From: Tribonema minus
Lineage: Eukaryota; Sar; Xanthophyceae; Tribonematales; Tribonemataceae
DNA: 64,000 bases
Assembly: GCA_017506865.1 (NCBI GenBank)
Contig: JAFCMP010000525.1
Location: 744,001-808,000 of the forward strand
Direction: 5' to 3'
The notes under the pieces are model-generated. The model worked only from the letters and a program-made list of their open reading frames with translations, did no database searches and was not told the origin of the DNA. This document shows, in pieces, positions 46,148 through 56,243 of the stretch. Every line of letters starts with the position of its first letter. Within the stretch, counting starts at the first letter, position 1. The position numbers were made by a program, and so were the translations under genes.

Positions 46148-49100
46148 ATGCGCTGCCCTCGAGTCTCCCTACCCAGCGCGGTGCTGCTGGGTCTGGTTCT
46201 CAGATCTCATGGCTTCGTCGTGCTGAGCTCCACGCGGCAGCATATCCACGTGCCTGCACGGCAGCACAGCGCCGCAGTCTCATGCAGCAGATGCAGCAGA
46301 AACAGGCGAGCCGTGCTTATGTACATCAGCAGCACCGAGGCAGTCAGCCTGCCAGTGGCCGAGGAGAGGCCTGAGAAAACGAAGCTGTCAGACCTCCAAC
46401 TTGGCGTAATGTATCAGGGCATCGTGAACAATGTCGTAGACTACGGCGTTTTTGTGGACATCGGAGCATCAGTGAATGGCCTGGTTCACAAATCGCAGCT
46501 GTCAAACACCTTTGTGACCAATCCGGAGAAGGTGAGCTGGCCAGAAACAAAAAAAATGTAGTTGAAGTTGAGTTTGCACTCATAGAGCTTGACAGCAGTC
46601 CTTAACAACGCATTGTTCATGATCGAGGTTTAGTGTAATGAAGCTGTTGACTCATCTTACCTTGTGGTTTCGATGTCTTGCTGTGAAAACTCACTTCACC
46701 TTTGTAGTTCATCACATCCTGTTGCACCAACTCGCTGATCAGCTGCGGCATCAGCAGCAGCAGCCGCGCGTCGGCGGCGGCGGCGGCGGCGCCTGTCTGC
46801 TGCTGCAACAGCAGCAGCAGCGCTGTTGCAGCAGCAGCGGCGCCAGCAGTGCCAGCAAAAGCTGCAGCGCACTCCACTGCCCGCCCCCCCCCCCCCTCAT
46901 CTACACCGCCGCCCCCACCCCCCTTGCCCCCCCCACCAGATCGTCTCCCAGGGCGACAGCGTGACCGTGAGGGTCATCGGCATCGACGTCGACGCGCGCA
47001 GGCTCAGCCTCAGCATGCGCGCGGGGGGGCGGCGCATGGCGCACGCGCTCAGCGCTGATGACGTGGCGCCCTACGCGGCGCAGCTCGCGGCGGACCCTGC
47101 GCGCTTTATTGTGGGCACGGTGCAGTTGGTGCTGCGGTCGGGCGCGTTCGTGGCGCTCGCGGGGGGGGGGGAGGGGGGAGGGGGCGGGGAGGGGGGAGGG
47201 GGCGCAGTGGGGTTCCTGCACGCGTCGCAGCTGCGGCCGCGGCCGGAGAGGGTGGAGGATGCGCGCGACGCGCTGAGCGCGGGGCAGGAGGTGCAGGTGA
47301 GGCCCGCTTTGGCGCCGGCGGCGGTGACAGGTCGTGTGACACCAAATGCACGTGTGGTGTGTGTTTCAAGTGCTTTTTTCAGCTTCCATGTCAACTTCAA
47401 CAAAACTGGTGGGAGGCTCAGCGCGCGGCAGGACGTGCAGACGCGAGGCCGCGAAGGTGGTGGGCTGTAATGTCGCCCTCTTGCTCAGCCTCAATATCAT
47501 CGTGGCGTATGTCAAAGGTCAAAGCTATTGTTTGGGATCGCTGATGCAGAAACTTAGCAGCGCGGGGTGGGTGGGGGGGGGGGGGGGGGGGGCGGCGGCG
47601 CATGGCGTGCGGCGCCCTGATCGCAAAGCAGGAGGCGCAGTTGTGGCCGCGGCGGCAGTGACGGATTTCTGCAGCGCGTGTCACCGAGGTCGCGGATCCT
47701 GCCTCATGCGGCAGTCCGGGCACCTGCGTCTCGCAATACGGTGCAGATCTGAAGTCAGCGGTGGAGCCCCAGCCCTAACCCTAACCCCGGCAGAGCGCCG
47801 GGCGCAAGCCGGCAGGGTAAAGAGTGGGGCCTGCGATAGAGTTGGGGGCTAGGCCCGAGTCCGCAGACCCCATTTCTCCGCTCTGCTGAGTTCGCCCCTG
47901 ACTGTAGAGGTTGCTGTCCGCTGTAGAGGCGGCCAAGGTTCAACACGCCAGGGCTCCCGTCGCAGCATGCTTCACACCTTGTCGACCCCCCCCCCAACAC
48001 ACACATGCCAGCGCGCATCTGATGACTCTGCACCCTGCGCGATGCGCACGCGCTTCAGACCACATGTAGGGCCATCACCTGCAATCTTCTCCCTTCTGCT
48101 TGTTAGCGGAAGCTCCGTATTCCTGTTTCTTCTACAGGGAAGGCTACGCGCGCGGCGTGCGCATCGCTCGGCGCGGCACGCACTGCGCTCCGCCGCTGCA
48201 GCGGCTGATTGCAGCGCGTCATCGAGATTGCGGATCCTGCTTTGCGCACCAGGCGGGGTACCTGCACCTCTCAACACGAACGCACATCTGAATGTCATCA
48301 CTGCTCATCAGGGGCTCAGGGGGCCCTCCGTCACATGCGCAGAGCGCTGTCACAACCCGGCAGGTCCAGGATTGGAGGTTGAGATAGAGTTGCGGGCTGG
48401 GCACAGGCCTGCAGCCCCCACGCCTTCGCTGCTGAGTGCGCCCTTGACCGTCGATGGTTGCTGTCCGCTATAGACGTGGTCGAAGTTCGACACGTCACGA
48501 CTCGCGTCGAAGCATGCTTCACAGTGCATCGTCGACCCCCCCCCCCCCCCCCCCCTTCTCCACCCCCCTCTTCCCAGGTGCGAATACGCGAGGTGGACGT
48601 GGAGCTGCGGCGCATCAGCCTCTCGCTGCTGCCGCTGCCCGAGGGCGGCGACGGCGGCAGCAGCGGCAGCAGCGCTCAGAGGGACGTGTCGCGGATTGAG
48701 GGCGCAGACCCCGCGGAGTTCCGCGCGGGCACGGTCGTGTCGCTCACGGAGTACGGCGTCTTTGTGGCTCTGGACGGCGTAGACGGCCTGCTGCACTACA
48801 GTCAGATAGAGGAGGGCAGACAGGTGAGCGCTGCCGCTGCTGCCGCTGCCACTGCTGCGGCCGCTGCTGCTGCCGCTGCCGCTCTCAGGCAGGGTGAGTG
48901 CGAGGGCCGGTGGCTCGTGGTTGGTGTTAGGGGTTAGGGTTAGTCGTGCGCTGGACGGCGTGGGCGGCCTGCTGCACTAAGGAGGGCAGACAGTGAGCGC
49001 CGCCGCTGCTGCTGCTGCTGCTGCCGCTGCTGCAGCCGCTGCTCTCAGGTCGGATACGTGCGACGCTCGGTGGTTGAGATTAGGGTTAGGCTTAGGCGTG

Positions 49101-52100
49101 GCGCTGGACGGCCTGCTGCACCACAGTCAGATAGAGGAGGGCAGGCAGGTGAGCGCTGCTGCTGCTGCTGCCGCTGGCGGTGCTGCTGCCGCTGGCGGTG
49201 CTGCTGCCGCTGCTGCTGCTGCTGCTGCTTGCTAACTTCAAGCATAGCCTTCAAAGCCAGGGACAGGATCAGAGGTAGAGGCTCACGATGCGGGTCCTCG
49301 GCAAGCCCGAAGTCAGCATCGAGAGTGTCCACGGTGCGACTGACCCCCCCCCCCCCCCGCCCCTTCCGCCGCGCTTCGCCGCGCAGCTGTCGCCGGCGGA
49401 GCTGCGCGCGCGCTTCGCTGTAGGCCAGGACGTCAGCGTGCGCGTGCGCCGCGTCGACACTGCGGCCAATCGCCTGAGCCTCTCCATGGTGCCGCCGCGC
49501 GCGCCACCGGACCTGTCGCGCTTCGCCGCGCTGCCGCCCGACGCGTGGATCGACGGCGCGGTCGCGGCGACGACGGCGTTCGGCGCGTTCGTTACCATCG
49601 GCGACGGCGTCGACGGTGAGCGCTGCTGCTGATGATGATGGTGATGGTGATGCGTGACCGCGCGCGCCTTCATCATCTGTCCTGGCGTATCTATTGCTTG
49701 CAAGCGCGGGGCCGAGGGTCGGAGCGTCATGCATTGACGTTGGCAGTCAATGTTGAAGTTGGTGCCTGCGTGCCTGTGCACGGATGGCACGATGCTGTGC
49801 ACTATGGCGTACAGCACATCTACGAACCTTGGGGATGGCGTCGATGGTGTGCAACGCTGCTGCGATGCTGCCCCTGCTGTCACCCCTACTGCCGTCTCTG
49901 TTGAAGTTGGCAGCACTTGGGAACTCGTGTGAGCGACTTACTTACGGCGAGGATAGCGTCGACGGTGCGCGCTAGTGCTGCTCATGAGTATTGCCCTTGT
50001 CCCCGTCTCATCTCTGAAATAATCGGGGCCAGATCGGGGACTGTCATTGCTTTTGAGGCTGGCCATGCATGTTGAAGTTCACGCCTGGCGCCGTCGCGCG
50101 ACCACGCCTCTGCACACCTCAACGCCGGCACCGGCGGCGCGCGCTGCGCCCACTGCAGCGATATCACCGCATTTTCTGCGCGTGCGTGCAGCGTTCATGC
50201 GCGGGTGCGTGGATGCGCATATCTGCATCGCAGCCTCGCCTCCGCCCTTCCTCCCGCATGTGTGGCCGACCTTCCCCTTACCCGCCCCCCCTCCCCCCCT
50301 ACACATGTGCCCCCCCCCCCCCCCGTGCAGGCCTGGTGCACATCTCGCAGCTGAGCGACGAGGACGACTTCCCGAGCGCTGTCACGGACGTGGTCAACGT
50401 GGGCGATGCCGTGCGCGTCCGCGTGATTGAGGTATGTAGGTATAGGGCTCCCTGATGAAGGTTAGGGTTAGGGTTAGGGTAACCCTCTGTGATCAATGCT
50501 CAATCAGGGCACGGAACAGCCCAGATGATTGGTGCCAGGCTCGCTACCGCAGTCCGCGCATACGCTGTGACCAAGTGCGTCGATGCGCTTGACGCTCAGT
50601 CCACGGTAGTGTACACATACGGCACAGCATCTGCCAGCCGTGCGCCGAGCACTACCTCAACGCCATGGGTAGGTATGCGTGCTTTGTGTGTAGGTACTGC
50701 GATGGTACTGCACTCCAGCGCTCAGCAAGCGAGGACCGGCGCCGCGTCCGCCGACGGTCACCTGTTGAGAGTGCGTATTCCTCCTCAAAACGCTGAGGTT
50801 CTGCAACGGCGGCGACGGCGGCGGCGGTCTGTGGCAGCGCTCAGCCAAGACCAGCCCCACACGCACGCACGCGCGGCATGCAGAGACGCTTGCACCAGTG
50901 CTCAGCGCCCCCTCGTCGGCGGCGGCCTGCCCACCCGCAGGTGGACCCGGAGCGGCGGCGGGTGCGGCTGTCGATGCGCGCGCCGGGCGGCGGCGGCGGC
51001 AGCGGCGGCGACGGCGCGGCGGCGCAGCGGCAGCGGCGCGGCGTCAAGGACGTCTCGCGCTACGTCGGCGCGGACCCGGAGGCGTGGGTGGACGGGATGG
51101 TGGCGACGGTGGTGCCGTTTGGCGCGTTCGTGACGCTGGACGGGGGCGTGGACGGGCTCGTGCACGCGTCGCAGATCTGCGGCGGCGGCGGCGCGGAGGA
51201 CGCGCTGAGCGCTGGGCAGGCGGTTCGCGTGCGCGTCGTGGGCGCGGACGCCGAGAGGGGGCGCCTCGAGTGAGTGCCCTTTGTTGTGCGCGCCCGCGGG
51301 GTGCGCCAGCAGGTCGTCGAGCTCGCGGTTCATACCTGCTGTGCATGTAGGCGGCATTGCTCGCTGGACAGAGCGGTGAGCGGTGCTCCCTGCCACTCGC
51401 GCGCACGCGGGGCATGCGCGACGCCTCGGAGGCAGGTCGTTCGAAGGCGCTGTTTGCCACAGCTTGCTTGCTGCGCGAGGCACGCTGACGCAGGGGGCGT
51501 GTGCGCATGCACGTGCGCGCGCGTGTGTGTGGGGAGGGGGGGGGGAGGAGGCTGCGTCCCCAGCCAGCACATGTCCCCCTCGCTTTTGTTACACAGGCAC
51601 GCGCAGACAGACTGCTGAGCACTGCTCTACGCCTCGTCCTTTCCGCGCCCCTCGCAGGCTGAGCATGCTCGACCCGACGGAGGCAGCGGCGGCAGCGGCG
51701 GCGACGGCGGGACGGCGGCAGCGCAGCGGCAGCGAGGCGCCGCGCGACGTCAGCGTGCTGGCGGGCGCCGACCCCGACGCATTCGTGACGGGCACCGTGA
51801 CGTCCGTGCTGCCGTTTGGCTGCTTCGTGGCGCTAGACGATGTTGGAGGGCTGCAGGGGCTGCTGCACGTCTCGGAGCTGAGCGAGGGGCGCGTGGAGGA
51901 CGTGGGGGAGGTGGTGGCGGAGGGGGACAGGTTGGAAGTGCGGGTGGTCGAGGTGGACACGTCGACCGGTGAGCATCACCATTTTGAATCTGGTGTCAAC
52001 AGCGTACGGACTGCCGTAGCGGCTCGTATAGGTGACAGGCGAAACGTGTCCATCGAGCATTGGAGCGATGCCGGAGGCTCGCGTCGCGTCGCAGACGACC

Positions 52101-52778
52101 CGTCGCGGCATGACGGCGAGGCACGACCACGACACCCATTTGTGTGTTGATGCGTCACTGTTTGCGTGGTTGTTTCTCCGTCTCGCTTCGCCGCACGTGT
52201 GCGTCTACGAGACGGATCTCACAGTGCCCTGGCCAGGCTGATGTCTGCGCTGCAGCTGGACCGTGAACACAGCGGACGCAGCTGCGAGAGCCCGTGCTCT
52301 CTCCGGAATGAGTGCTGACATCCACATGACACGAATTAGAAGACGCCCTCTTGTCCTCTGTGCGGATGCTGCGCTCCTGCACTCCTGTCTGTCTTTTGCG
52401 ACGATGCCGCGCGAGCGCGCCTCAGCGTGTGCTGCTTGCGTCCACCGACCGTGCCCCCCCTCCCCCCCCCCCCCCCACCTGCCCGCTCCATGCGGCGCAG
52501 GCAAGATCTCCCTGTCCATGCTGCAGCCGGGATCCGCGAAGGACCGCGCGCATCGCGGCGGCGGCAGCGACGGCGGTAGCAGCCGCACAGGCGACGGTGG
52601 GGCGGACGAAACGGATCTCTTTGGCGGCGGCAGCAGCGCTCGGAAGAAGTCGCCGCGGCCGCGCTTCAACGACGACGGCGCGTCCGCAGGCGCAGGCGCA
52701 GGGGCGGGGGCGGGGGCGGGGGAGCAGGACTGGCGCAAGTACCTCAATGAGTACTTTGCGAAGAAGGATCGCCAGTAG
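46148..52778 (+). CDS. Plastid-targeted RNA-binding protein with six S1 domains
   Basis: Eight exons: 46148-46531, 46940-47296, 48578-48823, 49387-49615, 50331-50431, 50941-51269, 51658-51968 and 52501-52778, all in phase, 744 residues. The N-terminus is a bipartite plastid leader: signal peptide CPRVSLPSAVLLGLVLRSHG with Phe next, then an Arg/Ser-rich transit region. Six OB-fold S1 units follow, marked by DYGVFVDIGASVNGLVHKSQ, SGAFVALAGG, EYGVFVALDGVDGLLHYSQI, FGAFVTIGDGVDGLVHISQL, FGAFVTLDGGVDGLVHASQI and FGCFVALDDVGGLQGLLHVS, each ending in an RLSLSM-type strand. The C-terminus is Gly-rich and acidic, ending WRKYLNEYFAKKDRQ. Six S1 units is the number in bacterial ribosomal protein S1, whereas plant plastid S1 has three. 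It may act in plastid translation or RNA handling; no ribosome-specific feature was identified. Several introns contain duplicated exon edges. Confidence 0.92.
47400..47462 (+). repeat. Decayed copy of the 3' edge of S1-gene exon 2
   Basis: GGCTCAGCGCGCGGCAGGAC followed by GTGCAGACGCGAGGCCGCG repeats the exon end GCTGAGCGCGGGGCAGGAGG TGCAG|GTGAGGCCCG about 120 bp into the intron. Confidence 0.75.
47655..48552. repeat. Duplication of about 340 bp inside S1-gene intron 2
   Basis: Segments 47655-47998 and about 48200-48552 share a colinear series of motifs: TTGCAGCGCGTCA-type start, GCGGATCCTGC, GATAGAGTTG, GCTGAGTGCGCCC, GTTGCTGTCCGCT, GCATGCTTCACA and TCGACCCCCCCCC. The second copy ends in the poly-C tract used for the exon 3 acceptor; the first ends in the same tract without an exon after it. 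A telomere-like CCCTAACCCTAACCCC lies in copy one (47768-47786). Confidence 0.8.
48767..49230 (+). repeat. Three tandem copies of the exon 3 / intron 3 boundary of the S1 gene
   Basis: Unit 1 is the real exon end (LDGVDGLLHYSQIEEGRQ, donor GTGAGCGCTGCCGCTGCTG). Unit 2 starts at 48951 with an 11-bp deletion that removes YSQI codons and a lost donor G. Unit 3 starts at about 49103 with codons LDGLLHHSQIEEGRQ and an intact donor GTGAGCGCTGCTGCTG. Between units lie GCTGCTGCC runs and a telomere-like tract (48921-48943 and 49078-49098). Spacing is about 180 and 153 bp. Confidence 0.93.
49815..49990 (+). repeat. Two decayed copies of the 3' edge of S1-gene exon 4
   Basis: The exon end ATCGGCGACGGCGTCGACG|GTGAGCGCTGCTGCTGATG is echoed at 49829-49868 (GGGGATGGCGTCGATGGTGT then GCAACGCTGCTGCGATG) and at 49941-49985 (GAGGATAGCGTCGACGGTGC then GCGCTAGTGCTGCTCATGA). 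All three are preceded or followed by TTGAAGTTG octamers. Confidence 0.8.
50460..50486. repeat. Telomere-like (TTAGGG)3 tract
   Basis: GGTTAGGGTTAGGGTTAGGG followed by an inverted TAACCCT, only 28 bp after the donor of S1-gene exon 5. Confidence 0.92.
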
Positions 52779-53948
52779 GCATGTAGGTAGCGCGCACGGC
52801 GGGGGCCGTGCGGTATGCATACTGCGCGGTACGTATGATGCGAATCGGGCGACGGGAGGGGCGGCGTGCGCGCGGTGAAGGGTAGCTGACGGGGCGTATG
52901 ATGGGGACGTAGCGAGCGAAGAGGCGCCCCGGGGGGGGGGGCTTGTAAGTGAGCTTTGAGGGGGCGCGCTGTGTACATAGAGTGGAGAGCCCCAATTGTA
53001 AGTCGATGTACAGTAGTGTATCAGGTGCGCACCGAAAGGGGGCTGCCTCTCATGGGGGGGGGGGGGTTGCAGGGACTGACCTGCTGGTCTTGACGATTAG
53101 AGGGGCCAGTGGAGCACCGTGTGCCAGTCGCGCCTGCGCCGCCAGAGGCACGCAGCATCGCTGGCGAGTACATACCGACTGTACGAGTGCGCGCCGTTCA
53201 GGCTCGCGGAGCGTTCTGCTGCCTGGTATCTACTGGTACTGGCGTGGTACCCAAGCGCATACATCGATAAGCTGCTGGGGTTGATGTGTGACAACGACCA
53301 GCACGGCTGGTCAGCACAATGCACTGCATGCAGCGCCGCGCCGGTTCACAAGATTTGCATATTGGCGTTCTGATGCGGGCAGCGGTGCTTCGCTTGGCAA
53401 TTGTTTCTTGCTCCTTTTGTGCTCACTGACCTCAATGCCTTCTTGATTGCACGACAAGTGAATGTCAGTTTACAGCATGTGATGTACAACCTCACACTTG
53501 CTTGCAACAAAATGGCATGGTGTGTGTGAAAGCCATGCGAGGCTGATCACTCCCCTTGTGTGAGCATGGTTCGCTGCCTTGTGCTGCAGTGGTGGTGCAG
53601 CACGAACATCGCTTTCCTGTGCCTTGACATCTAGCAGCGCCGCATCCACATGTCAACAAGTCATTGATGCTTCAGTGCATCTGCAAGGCGACACCAGCAG
53701 CATCAGCGCTGGTACCCATGTGCCCACAATGCTGAACTGTTTGGTTCACTTCATAAAGCAAGCATTGCTGGTGTACAATGTCTTTTTTTTCCTCTTCAGA
53801 ACTTCTCAATAGAAGAAAGCTTTCACAGATTTGTTTTGTAAACTGTATTAGTCAATCTTGCGAATGATCTCTCCATTCCAAAGTGAAAAACAAGAACGGC
53901 AAGTCACACACTTGGTCAAACACACATTGTTCTGAGTCGGTTGATCGT
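52779..53948. other. Intergenic stretch
   Basis: No supported gene. G tracts lie at 52930-52941 and 53056-53068. The GC content falls markedly from about 53360, at the approach to the large repeat element. Confidence 0.5.
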
Positions 53949-56116
53949 TCCTAGGGACGAAGTCACTAGGTCTCCGTTTGAACATCGTGCAAAAGACCCA
54001 AAATCGCAACAACTTCTGAACTAGAACCCTGTTTCTCATCCTGTTTGATGCTGTGGGTAATTACAAGCCTCAAAAGTAAGGTTTATTCGGATTAAAAGAG
54101 TTTCTGTGTGCGTCCACCGAAAACCCGATATAATCGCCGGTATTCATGTCACATCATGAACAGGCTGGCTCGCGCGCGCTCAAGACTGCAGTAGAGAGGT
54201 GATCATGCGACAGAAGCAAGGTGGGGCTAGTTCAAAGATTAGGCGTGCGCAGCAAGTCGAAGGAGCAGCCGTGCGGTACAGCTCGCGGAGGACAGTCTGT
54301 GGCAAAACAGTGGAGCCGCCTTCAGCGAGGCAAGGCAGGAAGTCCCGAGTGAGGTGCACAGTCCTTGCTTCACTGTAAGCAGTGCTGGGCCACGTGTGGC
54401 AGCAAGTGCTGGCGCTGACTACGGCAAATACAACCCATGCATGGCGGGGACGCAGCAACTTGGTGTGGCTTGTGAACTGATCATGTCAAGGCTCAGCTGC
54501 TATATGTGTCTGCCAGCATAAGCCCCCAGTGCAGCTGTTGAGCATGGCGTGGGCTGCCTGGACGGACGGAGCTTGTCGTGTTACGACGATGGGCTGCTGC
54601 AGGCAAGAACAAGGTAATGCTACTCGACTAGCAGGAGGAGCAAAATACTGGTGGTTAAGGTAACATGCAGATGTGCAGCAATTTTTGGTCAGTTGACTTG
54701 GCGACCCATCAGCAATCAACCCTTGCTTCACGGTTAGTAGCGCTGAGCCACGTGTGGCAGCAAGTGCTGGCGTTGACTACGGCAAATACCACCCATGGCA
54801 GGGAAGCAACGTTAGTGTGGCTTGTGAACAAGATAAGGCTCAGCCAGCTACTCAGTACACGTCTGCCAGCATAAGCCCCCGTGCAACTGTTGAGCAAGCT
54901 GTACCCATGGCCTGGGCTGCCTTGACGGACGGAGCGTGTCGTGATCCGACGATGGGCTGCTGCAGGCAAGAAGAAGGTAATGCTACTTGACTAGCAGGAG
55001 GAGCAAAATACTGGTGGTTAAGGTGACACAGATATGCAGCATTTTTTGGTCAGTTGACTTGGCGACCCATCAGCAATCAACCTCCACAAGTGGTACTTGC
55101 GACAGTTCGCGACGGCGACTGGCCTGGCTGGCTGAAGTTGAAACCATAAGTTAACGTATGAGCCCGAGGCTTGCAGAGCTTCATGCTGTCAAATCGGGCA
55201 GTGAGCAAGCAGCAGACTGTCAATTGACTCGGCGACCCATCAGTCATGAACTTCTGTGGCTAGTACTTGCCAACTGTTTGCAACGGCGACTGGCTTGGGC
55301 TGGCTGCAGCTGAAGACATATGCAACATGCGGGCTTGCAGAGCTGCCAGTGCATGCTGTCATACTGGGCCATGTATGCAGTGAGCACGCAGCAGGTTGCA
55401 GTTGGCTGACTATGAGCATCAAACAGCCATGACCGGTCCTTGCCGACTGTTTACAATGGTGACTGGCTTGGGCTGGTTGCACCCGAAGACGTAATCCAGC
55501 TTTTAGGCTTGCAGAGCCGCCTGAACTAGCACTGAGTGGCACCCTCGCGGTATGCCGCAAAGGGTACCAATGCTTTTACTTGCATGCCACTGCCATGGTC
55601 GTGGCATAGCTGCTTCTGGCAGCAGGTTCCATGAAAATGCATTCTTCATAAAGGTCAGGTGATACCTCGACGCACTGGTGTCAACAGCATCATGTGGTAT
55701 GAGAGCAGCGGAGGCGCAGACAAACCTGGCCCAGCAGGACGTGACAGCAAACTGCTGATGTTGTCCTGAAACCTGCATGGAGTAAGTGCATTCCTCAGGG
55801 CGGTGTATGCGCTTGAAGCTACATAAAAGTGATACCAACAAGAATCTGGCTGAACTCCTGCTTTGCCATGCTTGGTGTGCAATGAAGCAGGTAGAGAGTC
55901 TGCTGCTGTGCATTGACAACGGTGTGCCTGCAGACATGTCTGCAAGGCCAGCTTCCATTGGCAACATGTTTGCAATACAACAACCCCGACGTCAAAATTT
56001 CACAGCTTGTGAGCAAACACTGTGACAATGCTCGTGTTGATTTTTTGTAGCGCCAAGGTGCACTCTACTTGCACGCGTCCCTAGGACTCTCCCCCAGCCC
56101 GCAGGGCTATTATACA
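53949..56116. repeat. Large repeat element, copy A (~2.15 kb)
   Basis: Starts TTCCTAGGGACGAAGTCACT and ends CCCTAGGACTCTCCCCCAGC followed by CCGCAGGGCTATTAT. Copy B has the same beginning, order of internal segments and end. TCCTAGGGACG at the start is the reverse complement of CGTCCCTAGGA near the end (56076-56086), so short subterminal inverted repeats are possible. Internal parts: a GTTTATTCGGATTAAAA / CCGATATAATCGCCGGTAT block, two ~340-bp units (54358-54480 and 54717-54830 cores), a run of ~185-bp satellite-like units (55086-55510), and a block with CACTGGTGTCAACAGCATCA. No reading frame resembles a transposase. Confidence 0.85.
55086..55515. repeat. Satellite-like units of about 180 bp in copy A
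   Basis: Units share TACTTGCCAACTGTTTGCAA, CGGCGACTGGC, GGCTTGCAGAGCTG and CATGCTGTCA. About two and a half copies are seen, each diverged from the next. Confidence 0.8.
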
Positions 56117-56243
56117 TGACAGCTGCAAGTTTTTGCACGCATGTGGCAAAATGACCAGGAGTCTGGTCCTCCCATGTCTTTGGGGCACAATATGATGTGA
56201 ATTAGCTTTTAGTGTACAAGCCCACATGCTCATGAAATCCATT

